A DNA stretch of 64,000 bases from an uncultured Alteromonadaceae bacterium (GCA_947494925.1 CANLWS010000003.1:248001-312000), one strand, 5' to 3'; counted from the first letter of the stretch, positions 8,942 through 17,640 are shown. Notes: a model not told the origin generated them from the sequence alone. Translations and numbers: made by a program.

Positions 8942-8964
8942 TTTGTCAATGTAGCATTGACAAA
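8942..8964. promoter_or_regulatory. Perfect 10-bp dyad between lysR and glutaredoxin genes
   Basis: Arms TTTGTCAATG and CATTGACAAA are perfect inverted repeats around a TAG spacer, starting two bases from the LysR start codon. TTGACA, a consensus -35 hexamer, occurs once in each arm (one per strand). The position fits a LysR operator controlling its own gene and the divergent grx-gst pair. A related dyad is present at 6001-6020. Confidence 0.65.
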
Positions 8965-9065
8965 GTTTCTTTGGTACCCCTCTTTTTCAATATTTTGGTT
9001 AGTGAAAGAATGCGCTGCACGCTCGAGCTTGAAGGTTGAGCGGGATACAGAAAAAGAGGTGAAAC

Positions 9066-9302
9066 ATGAAGCACGTTGAAATCTATACACGGCCCGGCTG
9101 CGGATATTGCGATCATGCCAAATCGTATTTGGATAGCAAGAATGTCAATTACATTGAGCATGACGTGTATCACCAACCAGGTGCTTTTGAACAAATGTCT
9201 GAAAGAACACACAACCGCACCTATCCACAGGTTTTTATCAACAATGTGAATGTGGGTGGTTTTGTTGAATTGGTAAAACTTAATTTAGACGACTTTTCGT
9301 AG
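9066..9302 (+). CDS. Glutaredoxin
   Basis: A 78-residue class I glutaredoxin, reducing protein or glutathione mixed disulfides in the cytoplasm. The active site is RPGCGYCDH (CGYC instead of the commoner CPYC), at about residues 12-15. The cis-proline motif TYPQVFI and the glutathione-binding GG pair (NVGGFVEL) are present. AGAGGTGA precedes the ATG. The GST gene follows after 13 bases, so the two form an operon, divergent from the LysR gene. Confidence 0.93.
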   Translation: MKHVEIYTRPGCGYCDHAKSYLDSKNVNYIEHDVYHQPGAFEQMSERTHNRTYPQVFINNVNVGGFVELVKLNLDDFS

Positions 9303-9315
9303 AGAGGAATTAGAA

Positions 9316-9939
9316 ATGAATACTATTACATTGTACCGCCATGCCCTATCTGGACATGCGCATCGGGCCCAACTAATGGCTTCGTTGCTAGGGTTGAATG
9401 TGGAATTGGTTGATGTAGATTTAGCCAACGGTGACCACAAAAAAGCCGACTTCCTGAACAAAAACCTGTTTGGGCAGGTACCGGTGATAGAGGATGCCGG
9501 TCAATTGATCAGTGATTCCAACGCAATATTGCTTTATCTGGCGCAGAAATATGACTCAGAGTTGCAGTGGTATCCCAGGGATCTTGTGGTTCGCAGCGAA
9601 ATACAACGATGGTTATCAGTAGCGGCCGGACAAGTTGCAAACGGGCCAGCGGCAGCAAGACTGGTTAATGTATTTGGGGCTGGGCTTGATCATGACAACG
9701 CCAAGCGAATCACTGGAAACCTGTTTGCCATTCTGGATACGCATTTGCAAGAGCGCGAGTGGTTAGTAGGCAATCGTGCGACAGTGGCAGATATAGCTAA
9801 TTTCAGCTACATCGAACATGCACCAGAAGGTGACGTTTCTCTCACTGGCTATCCAAACATCAGAAAGTGGTTGGAAAACGTAAAATCGCTACCTGGGTTT
9901 GTGCCTATGCAAGCCACCAAAGTTGGGCTCGCTGTATAG
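9316..9939 (+). CDS. Glutathione S-transferase family protein
   Basis: A 207-residue cytosolic GST. The N-terminal thioredoxin fold covers about residues 1-78 with the cis-Pro motif GQVPVIED and the glutathione gamma-glutamyl contact motif DSNAIL; the all-helical C-terminal domain follows and contains the N-capping motif TVADIANFSY. AGAGGAATT precedes the ATG. Co-transcription with glutaredoxin points to detoxification of electrophiles or repair of glutathionylated thiols. The substrate cannot be read from sequence. Confidence 0.93.
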   Translation: MNTITLYRHALSGHAHRAQLMASLLGLNVELVDVDLANGDHKKADFLNKNLFGQVPVIEDAGQLISDSNAILLYLAQKYDSELQWYPRDLVVRSEIQRWLSVAAGQVANGPAAARLVNVFGAGLDHDNAKRITGNLFAILDTHLQEREWLVGNRATVADIANFSYIEHAPEGDVSLTGYPNIRKWLENVKSLPGFVPMQATKVGLAV

Positions 9940-9949
9940 CGCTATGCAA

Positions 9950-9986
9950 TCAGCCCGAACATCGGGCTGACATTCTCTATTTTTTC
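9950..9986 (+). terminator. Rho-independent terminator after the grx-gst operon
   Basis: The stem TCAGCCCG/CGGGCTGA (8 bp, loop AACAT) is followed about ten bases later by a TATTTTTTC stretch. It lies between convergent genes and overlaps the 3' end of the methyltransferase gene. Confidence 0.75.
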
Positions 9987-10741
9987 TTTGGCCTTTCAAA
10001 TACGTAAACGAATCGATCCGTTTTGCCTTTCCATTCTGGTAAAAATACGCTCTGTGTTCTTGGGTCTGACGAGTTTGACAGCACTGAACTTTTTTCAACC
10101 AGTACGAACCCTGCCGCTGTCACTTCAGGAATAACTATACTGGCATCCATCCGGTGTAGTTGTTTATTCACATCTGCATCAGCACCTGACACTGCATGAT
10201 GGTCAATCACCACAAATCGACCCCCTGGTTTTAATGCCTGATAAATTGCACGATTCATTTCAGGACGATTTTCACCGGTCCAAATAGTGTCGTGATAGTA
10301 AAGGGCCATCAATACAGCATCCACTGGCTCGCCGATTTTCAATTCATCCATTCGTTGAACGCTGTAATGAATATTACTTCGAGGATCTAGCTGCATAAAC
10401 TTGTTGAATGTCTCTTTGGCCTGTGGGAAATAGTCAAATATTAAGCTTGGGTCTACTGCATAAACAGTTCCATTATCGCCTACAGCTCTGGATAATAGTG
10501 CCGCGTAATAACCACTTCCTGCAGCCAATTCTGCTACTTCACTGCCTTGTTCAATAGAAAGATAGGATAGGATTTTTGCAGGAAGGCGAGCCTTATCCCT
10601 TTCAATATGTTCCTTTTGTCGAGTGGGATCGTCAATGGCACTCAAAATATGTTTGTTGTTAGTCGTTTCAGATGCATAAATTGGTAGTAGAAAAGCTCCC
10701 ATTAAAACAAGTAGAAGCTGAAGTGGGTTGGGCAGATTCAT
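9977..10741 (-). CDS. Predicted class I methyltransferase with signal peptide (COG4798-like)
   Basis: A 254-residue class I SAM-methyltransferase-fold protein. Starting at the ATG at 10741 gives a typical signal peptide (NPLQLLLVLMGAFLLPIYASE), matching the predicted-methyltransferase family COG4798, whose members often carry leaders. Motif I is VAELAAGSGYYAALL, followed by an acidic residue in VYAVDPS; a later motif is LKPGGRFVVIDH. Export is odd because SAM is cytosolic; either the leader is a membrane anchor or the protein has another ligand. It is 74 bases after the secreted esterase gene on the same strand, so they may be co-transcribed. Confidence 0.8.
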   Translation of the reverse strand: MNLPNPLQLLLVLMGAFLLPIYASETTNNKHILSAIDDPTRQKEHIERDKARLPAKILSYLSIEQGSEVAELAAGSGYYAALLSRAVGDNGTVYAVDPSLIFDYFPQAKETFNKFMQLDPRSNIHYSVQRMDELKIGEPVDAVLMALYYHDTIWTGENRPEMNRAIYQALKPGGRFVVIDHHAVSGADADVNKQLHRMDASIVIPEVTAAGFVLVEKSSVLSNSSDPRTQSVFLPEWKGKTDRFVYVFERPKKK

Positions 10742-10815
10742 GAAGGTTTCTCGAAAATTTAATGTTTGGTGTTCAAGAAACGATTGACCTGTCAGCAAAT
10801 AGACATTCGAGCTGA

Positions 10816-11709
10816 TTATTTTTCGCTTATCAATAATGGAATTGCAAATTTGATCATCTTAGCATTATCGTGGTCCACGCCTGGCGCGTATCTTAGTTGC
10901 CAGTTGAAAGTCACCCCTTCTTTGCTTGCGAAAGATTGGGCTTGAGTATAGAAGTACTTTCCACGAGAAAGCCGATGAGGTCCCTGAGCCATGGCTTCTG
11001 GAGCACGACGCAGATTTTCATCTTCCGGATCATCGTCATGAGTGCCTAAAAGGACAGTAAGGTTCTTGGATAGTGCACTAGGTAACCCGGACTTTTGCAA
11101 AGGTGAACCTGCCAAACCGTAAGGAAAGGATTGTTCAAAACTTGCCAGGGTGTACCAACCTGAATTGGCTGCAACCGAATAATTCAATCTGGTGCCAGGC
11201 ACAAAGTATAGGTATCGATGTACAAACTGCGCACCAGCAGAATGGCCATACATGCTATACATGTTGGTGTTCAGGTCAAATAGTTTTCTGACGTTATCAA
11301 AAAGAGGTTCAATGGCAGAAAATGCCCATTGAGATTTTGCATTGAGTGTTCCACCGTTATTTTTAAAGATATTTCCGAGGTTATAGCCAGCGGCCTTGGG
11401 AAAGTCTCGACTTTTGAATTCCGGAACAACCAGTAAAAATTGATTTAGCTCAGCGTATTTAGCCCATTCATCCCTATAGCGATCCGCATCTCTGCCTACA
11501 CCATGCATCACAAAAATAACGGGGGAGTCCGGAGAAAAATTACTGGGCCGATAAATCCAAACTTTCAATGATGGTCCATGCCATTGTGAAAAAGTAAAAT
11601 GCTGTTTGCCTTTGACTAAAGCTGGCTGAGCTGTTGCCAAAGAAAAACAGCTAATTAACAGCAATATCGGATTGATAATGAGTTTTGGAATAAAGTGGAC
11701 TTTTTTCAT
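10816..11709 (-). CDS. Secreted alpha/beta-hydrolase (PHB-depolymerase-like esterase)
   Basis: A 297-residue secreted alpha/beta-hydrolase. The ATG at 11709 gives a clean signal peptide (PKLIINPILLLISCFSLATAQP); further upstream codons in the frame look non-coding. Visible elements are the oxyanion-region motif FVMHGVGRDADRYR, the nucleophile elbow GHSAG and the final histidine in PGVDHDN. The fold resembles polyhydroxybutyrate-depolymerase/feruloyl-esterase-like hydrolases. Substrate unknown. A phasin gene is encoded far away in the window, but no direct link to PHB is shown. Confidence 0.82.
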   Translation of the reverse strand: MKKVHFIPKLIINPILLLISCFSLATAQPALVKGKQHFTFSQWHGPSLKVWIYRPSNFSPDSPVIFVMHGVGRDADRYRDEWAKYAELNQFLLVVPEFKSRDFPKAAGYNLGNIFKNNGGTLNAKSQWAFSAIEPLFDNVRKLFDLNTNMYSMYGHSAGAQFVHRYLYFVPGTRLNYSVAANSGWYTLASFEQSFPYGLAGSPLQKSGLPSALSKNLTVLLGTHDDDPEDENLRRAPEAMAQGPHRLSRGKYFYTQAQSFASKEGVTFNWQLRYAPGVDHDNAKMIKFAIPLLISEK

Positions 11710-11859
11710 TTCTAAGGCTTCTCTCGGCTGTCTATTAACATTGCACTGCCAGATTAACTCACTCATTATTAACCTTAATCCGTATCTGCCCCACATATTT
11801 TGAAAATGCAAAAAGATGTGGAAATAAAGCAGTATTAATTAAGGGAACTCTATTCGTTT

Positions 11860-12762
11860 ATGACGGCATTGGTTTTTCATCCAATCTACAGCAAGCTAAC
11901 TCTACCAGATCGACATCGCTTTCCCATTGATAAATATCTGGGGATCAGACTGGCATTGGCTGAAAAAGGCGTCTCAGACAGTCGATTTACACAACCTGTT
12001 CCTGTTGAAATTACACGTCTGAAACGCATTTTTGATCCCGGCTATATCGAGCAACTCATCAGTAACCAGCTGGATGAAAAGGCAATGAGAAGGATTGGTT
12101 TTCCCTGGTCTGAACAACTGGTAAAACGCACTTTAACTGCTGTGGGCGGCACCCTGAAAACGGCAGAACTTGCGCTTTTAGAGGGACGTGCACTGAACCT
12201 GACGGGAGGTTATCACCATGCTTTTGCTAATTTTGGCTCAGGATTTTGCATGGTCAATGATCTCTATCTGGCCGCATTGCAGATGTTGCAGGCTCAGGAA
12301 GTTGATAAGGTGCTTATTTTCGACTGTGATGTGCATCAAGGGGACGGTACTGCCAAATTGGCGAGCAACAATCCTCAGGTTTTGACCGTTTCGTTGCATG
12401 GGGAGAAGAACTTTCCCCATCGTAAACAACGTTCTGATATGGACTTCCCATTGGCGAAAGGGACTAAGGATGACGAGTACCTGGACACAGTGGACACAGC
12501 GTTACATCTGGCATTCAATTCCTTTCGGCCAGATGCAGTCATTTACGACGCAGGTGTTGATATACATTGCGATGATGATCTTGGTCACCTGGAAATTAGT
12601 ACCGCTGGTGTGTATGCACGAGACAAGCTAGTGATGGATAAATGCACGGAATCAGGCGTACCAATTGCCGCGGTTATAGGTGGGGGATATCAACGCAATG
12701 TAACGGCGTTGGTTGATGTACATATGCAACTGTTTAAAGCAGCAGGCTGTTACGAGTGTTGA
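11860..12762 (+). CDS. Histone-deacetylase/acetoin-utilisation family amidohydrolase
   Basis: A 300-residue zinc-dependent deacetylase of the HDAC/AcuC/acetylpolyamine-amidohydrolase superfamily. Catalytic elements are intact: the paired histidines in TGGYHHAF, the zinc ligands in FDCDVHQGDGTA, a second Asp in YDAGVDIHCDDD and the transition-state tyrosine in VIGGGYQRN. Bacterial members remove acetyl groups from polyamines, acetoin-related substrates or lysines; which applies is unknown. It stands alone between a divergent esterase gene and a toxin-antitoxin pair. Confidence 0.93.
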   Translation: MTALVFHPIYSKLTLPDRHRFPIDKYLGIRLALAEKGVSDSRFTQPVPVEITRLKRIFDPGYIEQLISNQLDEKAMRRIGFPWSEQLVKRTLTAVGGTLKTAELALLEGRALNLTGGYHHAFANFGSGFCMVNDLYLAALQMLQAQEVDKVLIFDCDVHQGDGTAKLASNNPQVLTVSLHGEKNFPHRKQRSDMDFPLAKGTKDDEYLDTVDTALHLAFNSFRPDAVIYDAGVDIHCDDDLGHLEISTAGVYARDKLVMDKCTESGVPIAAVIGGGYQRNVTALVDVHMQLFKAAGCYEC

Positions 12763-12791
12763 TATTGCTGGCTATTGTGCATGGGTTGTTG

Positions 12792-12844
12792 CAAATGTAT
12801 CAAATAAAACTAAAAAGTGACAAATGCATCATTTTTGCTATACT
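12792..12844 (+). promoter_or_regulatory. Promoter and direct repeats upstream of the xre-RES module
   Basis: A sigma70-like promoter reads GTGACA (12817-12822), a 16-bp spacer, then TATACT (12839-12844), 33 bases before the antitoxin ATG. Two near-identical 11-mers, CAAATGTATCA (12792) and CAAATGCATCA (12821), are spaced 29 bases apart; the second overlaps the promoter. This fits antitoxin autoregulation, although binding is inferred. Confidence 0.6.
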
Positions 12845-12877
12845 CAAATGACCTGACCACTGTTAATGGAGTACTGA

Positions 12878-13252
12878 ATGAGTGCCCTGACAAAACCTGA
12901 TTACTCGACATCCAAATCGGCCCTGTTGTATAAAGCCTTTGGCAATGCCTGTTCGGAATTAGGCGTGAATAAAACGGATGCAAGCAAAATCATTGGTGTA
13001 AATCGCTCAACCTTGTCCAGAAAAGAAAGTGCCGGGTTGGAACCTGAATCTAAAGCAGGCGAGTTATCACTGCATTTCGTTCGCCTGTATCGGTCATTGT
13101 TTGCAATCTCAGGCGGTGACAATGGTTTTATGCGTCATTGGTTTACCACACACAACAATGCGTTGGGCGGAGTGCCAGCTGAACGTGTTAAGTCAGTACT
13201 TGGGCTGGTGCAAACCAATGAATACCTTGATGCGATGCGCGGCAAAACATAG
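12878..13252 (+). CDS. Xre/MbcA/ParS-type antitoxin
   Basis: A 124-residue antitoxin of the MbcA/ParS/Xre (DUF2384) family that neutralises RES-domain NAD-degrading toxins and represses its own operon. The N-terminal half carries an HTH-like segment (NKTDASKIIGVNRSTLSRKES); the C-terminal half carries the toxin-binding domain (FVRLYRSLFAISGG, then ERVKSVLGLVQTNEYLDAMRG). The RES gene begins 14 bases downstream, the canonical order antitoxin then toxin. A promoter with direct repeats precedes it. Confidence 0.87.
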   Translation: MSALTKPDYSTSKSALLYKAFGNACSELGVNKTDASKIIGVNRSTLSRKESAGLEPESKAGELSLHFVRLYRSLFAISGGDNGFMRHWFTTHNNALGGVPAERVKSVLGLVQTNEYLDAMRGKT

Positions 13253-13266
13253 GCAGATTAGTTCCA

Positions 13267-14028
13267 TTGGTTGATGAGTTGAACGCTTTCCAGCAATGCT
13301 TTAGTCAAAATGATATGCCTAAGTTTCACAACGGTGAAGTATTTCGCTTGGTTGAAACACAAGAGTTCGCCGCAACCACTACCCTGGTGGATGATCTTGA
13401 CGAACAATTTCTGCTGGAACAAATGCTGGACGAAGTGAAGCCTCTGTATCGCCCTGGCAGCGAAAATATGCATTATTTGCTGAAAACACCGTTTAGATAT
13501 CCCCCACTTCAGTATGGTTCGCGATTTGGAAGCCGTTTGATGGCTAGTTTCTTTTACGCAGGGGAGCAGCCGGAAACCATTCTTGCCGAGGTGGCATATT
13601 ATCGGTTTGTATTTTTGTCGGATATGGCCGTACCCTATGAAAAGGCTATTCAGTCTGAACACCTGATGTTTTCGGTTCGTATTAAAACCGACAAATGCGC
13701 TGATTTGTCGGACAGCGCTTTTGCAGCATTTAAAGACATACTAAAGCACACCCAATCATATGGTTTTTGTCAAAGTGTCGGGCAATGGTTGGTAGAAGAA
13801 CAAGGCGTTGAAATGATCCGTTATTATTCCGCCAGGCATCCAGAGGGTACCAATGTAGCCATCTACGACCCTTATGTCATACAGTCTGATGAACCTGAAA
13901 ATCAGCAACGATGGTTATGCCACACCAAGGCAGACAAAATAAGCTTCACTCAGCATGGCAGAAATAAACCAATGAGTTTTGACCTGGACACTTTTTTGGT
14001 CAATGGAAAATTCCCAAGACCAGCTTAG
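13267..14028 (+). CDS. RES-domain toxin (NAD+ phosphorylase family)
   Basis: A 253-residue RES-family toxin; characterised relatives (MbcT, ParT-type) degrade NAD+. Visible conserved parts are the arginine strand GEVFRLVE, the YGSRFGSR region, the acidic helix ETILAEVAYYR and the serine motif YYSARHPEGTNVAIYDP. No ATG or GTG is available: the frame opens just before the antitoxin stop codon and the first usable start is the TTG at 13267, preceded by AGGCAG at a long distance. A weak start would keep toxin output below antitoxin output. It ends 30 bases from a convergent gene. Confidence 0.85.
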   Translation: MVDELNAFQQCFSQNDMPKFHNGEVFRLVETQEFAATTTLVDDLDEQFLLEQMLDEVKPLYRPGSENMHYLLKTPFRYPPLQYGSRFGSRLMASFFYAGEQPETILAEVAYYRFVFLSDMAVPYEKAIQSEHLMFSVRIKTDKCADLSDSAFAAFKDILKHTQSYGFCQSVGQWLVEEQGVEMIRYYSARHPEGTNVAIYDPYVIQSDEPENQQRWLCHTKADKISFTQHGRNKPMSFDLDTFLVNGKFPRPA

Positions 14029-14057
14029 CACTGCTCACCCTGTTGCGTTTCACCTCC

Positions 14058-14423
14058 TCAGCCTTTAGGTTTGCGTTTTTTACTCGCCTTGGCTTTAGGG
14101 TTAAAAGCTAATGCCTGGTCAATCCAGAAGGCCAAATCCTGTTCCTCTTCAAACCCATAATCAGTGATAAACACATAACCTTTCATAGGACGGCCTGTAA
14201 AATCCATTGGCGCAGCGCCAGGCTTGTGGAGTAAATCAAGATAATTATCCGGGTCCAGTCTGCACATCAACCTGTTAGCACCATCTTTGTTTTTGTCCAC
14301 GCCAAGGCACATTTTATTGTCCACCATAAAACACAGGCCACCCATCATTTTCTTCTCTTCAAAGCGCACTTTGTTGCTTAGATAATTTCTCACCCGGTCT
14401 GCAGTATGTTCATCAATTGCCAT
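14058..14423 (-). CDS. TfoX N-terminal-domain protein
   Basis: A 121-residue protein matching the TfoX/Sxy N-terminal domain (VRFEEKKMMGGLCFMVDNKMCLGV), a fold also found alone in proteins unrelated to competence. The tail is lysine-rich (KAKASKKRKPKG). The TfoX C-terminal domain is absent, so this is not the competence regulator itself. AGGAAAAGAG precedes the ATG. It lies nine bases behind the outer-membrane-sorting protein gene and is the third gene of the MMPL operon. Confidence 0.85.
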   Translation of the reverse strand: MAIDEHTADRVRNYLSNKVRFEEKKMMGGLCFMVDNKMCLGVDKNKDGANRLMCRLDPDNYLDLLHKPGAAPMDFTGRPMKGYVFITDYGFEEEQDLAFWIDQALAFNPKAKASKKRKPKG

Positions 14424-14432
14424 TCTCTTTTC

Positions 14433-15203
14433 CTATCGAATTCGTGACAGTGCCGAGGCACTGAAATGAGTGGACTTCAACCCACTACCTAGTTGACGGT
14501 CAAACCAGTTTATCTGGGTACTTTTGCCGCTTTGATGGTTCGTCATCAACCAGCTTTCAGCGCGCCAGAAACGATCAAATTGTTGATAATTGCTGCGAAC
14601 CAGGGTCTTCAGTTGGTACTGCTTTCGATCATAATATTCAATTTTATGAATTCGATAGTGTTCTTTGTCCACATAAACCAGTTGTTTAGAATAACCCGAA
14701 TTTTTGTCCACAGGTACGCGCTCCAAAACAAAGCAAGTTGGAAAGGTAGCGCAAGGCTGATCTGCCAAAAGCCTGTAGGTGTATCGCTCAATCTCTTCAG
14801 AACTGACGTCTTCATAGGCGAACTCACTGCCCATAAATGGGCCAGCACGATTACTAGAGCTGATACGTTTCACTCGTTTTAACGCTGGAATAAACAACCA
14901 CTGATCATCGTTGCCTGTTTTACGACCGTGGCTTAGAAAAACCGTACCCTTAACGTCTCTGGGATTGTCAAAAAGAACGATACTTTTATCTCCATCTCCC
15001 GGCACTTCAAGAGAGCGATTTTGTAAGGTTCTGACAACCTCTTCACCACTAGAATTGCGCAGTATCATATGTGACGAGACAACTTCATCGCCCCATCCTG
15101 TATCCGCAAGATCGATTTTCCTGGCTACTTCAAGGCCTTGGTCTTGAGCAAAACTCTGGCAAGAAAAAAAGGCGATTATTGCAAAAACAAAGTGAGTCTT
15201 CAT
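14433..15203 (-). CDS. Periplasmic outer-membrane lipoprotein-sorting-like protein (LolA fold)
   Basis: A 256-residue exported protein with a signal peptide (about residues 1-19, CQSFAQD). It matches the LolA-like outer-membrane lipoprotein-sorting proteins that accompany MMPL/RND transporters (DQWLFIPALKRVKRISSSNRAGPFMGSEFAYEDV is their hallmark region, about residues 100-135). It probably carries a lipid or hydrophobic ligand from the exporter across the periplasm. GGGGGC precedes the ATG. It begins nine bases after the MMPL gene, so the two are co-transcribed. Confidence 0.88.
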   Translation of the reverse strand: MKTHFVFAIIAFFSCQSFAQDQGLEVARKIDLADTGWGDEVVSSHMILRNSSGEEVVRTLQNRSLEVPGDGDKSIVLFDNPRDVKGTVFLSHGRKTGNDDQWLFIPALKRVKRISSSNRAGPFMGSEFAYEDVSSEEIERYTYRLLADQPCATFPTCFVLERVPVDKNSGYSKQLVYVDKEHYRIHKIEYYDRKQYQLKTLVRSNYQQFDRFWRAESWLMTNHQSGKSTQINWFDRQLGSGLKSTHFSASALSRIR

Positions 15204-15212
15204 ATTTGCCCC

Positions 15213-17540
15213 CTACGCATTAGATGACAATGCAAGGCTATCTGATGGTATACGCGTATCGCTATCCACCACAGCAAGTAATGCAGGAAGGGTCAACAAA
15301 TCAATAATGACTGCTGACAACATCACGATGCAGGCCATTTTGCCCATGTCGGCGTTCACTCTGAACTCAGACAGCAAAGCCATCGCCAGAAACCCTGCCA
15401 CCAAAACACAGGTGGTTAAAATGATAGCCACGCCCGCATGTCGATATGCGTATTCAATTGATTCAAAGGGAGATAAAGCATGCTCGCGACGGGCGGAAAG
15501 GTATTTATACAGAAAATGTACGGTGTCATCGACTACCACACCGATGGTGATACCCGACACCATTGCCATGCCCATACCAACCTGACCCACCATAAGTCCC
15601 CAGATCCCAAATGCTATGGCAACAGGTGCCAGGTTAGGTAACACACTGATCAGCCCAAACCTGATGGATCTGAAGGCAAATATTAGTAACAAGGAGATAA
15701 TAAATAGTCCCAAAGCCGCGCCCCAGATAAGACCTTTTGTGTCGCTATCCAATAAATGGGCAAACATCATCTGAACACCTGTACCTTCATTGGGGATATG
15801 AGGGATATTGCTGCTCAACCAAGCGTCTATTTCTTTTTCCATGGCTAAAATACGTTTTGTCGACAAGGTTCGGAATGTCACTACGACTTTGGTGGCGGAT
15901 TTGTCGAGGTTGATCTGATTGTTGAGATCCAGCCCAAAAGGAAGCGACATTTCATATAACAGTAGATATTGAGCGGCCAGGTCTTTTGCTTCCGGAAGGC
16001 GGTAAAATTGCTGATCATCACCATGCATACTGCGATTGAGACGTTTAAATGTATCCGTCACTGCATTGACATGTGCCACTTCAGGAAGTGTCCGTAACCA
16101 ACTTACAAAACTTTGCACATCTGCAAGAAATTCAGGGTCACTAATGCCATCAGCCTCTTGTGCTTTTAACGAATAGGAAAATGTGTAGGCGCCACCGAAC
16201 TGACTTTCTGAAAAGTCATTTGCCTGACGCCAGGGTAGGGATTTCGCAAAATAGGTGGGCAAGCTATCATTAAACTCATTGCTGGGAATAAAGGCTGCCA
16301 GTATCGCACAGGTAAGCATACTCAATATCAACACCGCATAACGATACTGCACAACAAACAACGCCAGTTTTTTGTCCAGTCCGAAGACACTTGTTTGACT
16401 TTTCGTATTTGCCTTAAAAGGCAGGACGCTGAGCATAGCGGGCAAAAACGTCACACTGAGGAAAAAGGCGAATAGCACCCCAAATGCAACCTGACTGCCT
16501 AACGCCCCAATGGATTCAGAATCACTAAAATTAAGTGTTAGAAATCCAATGGCAGTGGTGATACTGGTGATCGCGATGGGTTTCAAATTCAATCTGAGAG
16601 CCTGCACAAGTGCCTCTGACTTGCCGTTGCCTTTACGCAATTTTTGTACGAACGCGCTGATGAGATGGACGGAATCTGCCACAGCTAACACCAGGATCAT
16701 CATGGGGACTGAAGCAGTAAATGGCGTGAGTTTCCATCCCATCATGCCGGAAAACGCCATTCCGGCTATCACACTGAAAATCACTACCAGTATAATCACC
16801 AGTATAGGTTTGAACGACTTCATCAGAGCCATCAGAGCAACAATTACAATAGCCAGGATAAGTAACAGGAAAAAGCCAGATTCGTTCTGGGAAATTTTCA
16901 TAACAGTGGCATCAAGAGCAATAATACCCGCCACATAAGCCCTTGTTTGCGGTATAGCCTGTCGAAACTCCTCTACACGCTGTTGTACAAACTCATCCGC
17001 ATCAAGTTTTTCGTTGAGTGACTCATTGGGAAAAGCAAAGCTGACATTTATTGCCTGCACCGTTGCTTCCGGATTAACAGCGCGGTTGAGCAGTTGCGGC
17101 TCTGCCAATGCAATGGATTTAATTTTGTTCCGTTGCTCAGTCGTCAGAGACTCGGGATTGTCTACCAGATCACCAACCTGCAAATCGTCTTGCAGCGCAA
17201 CAGTGTGTTGGAAATTGGTAAGTGAATCCACTCGGATAGAATAGGGTGTCTGCCATAGATCCGTTGTCAGTTGCTTAATCGCTGATAATATTGCCGGAGT
17301 AAATGCTTCGCCCTCTTTTGCCTCAATCAATATCAAGATATTGTCATCGTTGGTGTATTCCTGCTGCATTTTTTCGAAAGTTTTTAGCAGAGGGTAATCT
17401 TCTCCCAACATATCTTTGTAAGAGACTGAAGGGGCAACATCTTTCATAAAATAACCGATGAATAGTACGGTGAGAGCACAAGCTAAAATTGTTTTCCAGG
17501 GGTGATTAACCACATATTGAATAAAGCGGTCTTGACGCAT
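15213..17540 (-). CDS. MMPL-family RND transporter
   Basis: A 775-residue RND-superfamily exporter of the MMPL/hydrophobe type. There are two halves, each with one TM segment, a large periplasmic loop and five further TM segments. Conserved proton-relay residues are suggested by MILVLAVADSVHLISA in the first half and TIGVVVDDTVHFLYK in the second. The start is the ATG at 17540, where AAAGGA lies six bases upstream; an ATG at 17546 directly abuts that site. The partners are the LolA-like and TfoX-like genes downstream. A divergent MerR regulator lies 163 bases upstream and may sense the exported compound. Confidence 0.9.
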   Translation of the reverse strand: MRQDRFIQYVVNHPWKTILACALTVLFIGYFMKDVAPSVSYKDMLGEDYPLLKTFEKMQQEYTNDDNILILIEAKEGEAFTPAILSAIKQLTTDLWQTPYSIRVDSLTNFQHTVALQDDLQVGDLVDNPESLTTEQRNKIKSIALAEPQLLNRAVNPEATVQAINVSFAFPNESLNEKLDADEFVQQRVEEFRQAIPQTRAYVAGIIALDATVMKISQNESGFFLLLILAIVIVALMALMKSFKPILVIILVVIFSVIAGMAFSGMMGWKLTPFTASVPMMILVLAVADSVHLISAFVQKLRKGNGKSEALVQALRLNLKPIAITSITTAIGFLTLNFSDSESIGALGSQVAFGVLFAFFLSVTFLPAMLSVLPFKANTKSQTSVFGLDKKLALFVVQYRYAVLILSMLTCAILAAFIPSNEFNDSLPTYFAKSLPWRQANDFSESQFGGAYTFSYSLKAQEADGISDPEFLADVQSFVSWLRTLPEVAHVNAVTDTFKRLNRSMHGDDQQFYRLPEAKDLAAQYLLLYEMSLPFGLDLNNQINLDKSATKVVVTFRTLSTKRILAMEKEIDAWLSSNIPHIPNEGTGVQMMFAHLLDSDTKGLIWGAALGLFIISLLLIFAFRSIRFGLISVLPNLAPVAIAFGIWGLMVGQVGMGMAMVSGITIGVVVDDTVHFLYKYLSARREHALSPFESIEYAYRHAGVAIILTTCVLVAGFLAMALLSEFRVNADMGKMACIVMLSAVIIDLLTLPALLAVVDSDTRIPSDSLALSSNA

Positions 17541-17640
17541 GTTCATTCCTTTTGAGCAAAGTAAAATTGTGTGACAGATACACAAAGACGGATGAAACGA
17601 GCGTAATCAGACAAATTAAAAAAATAATTGAATTTCTTTC

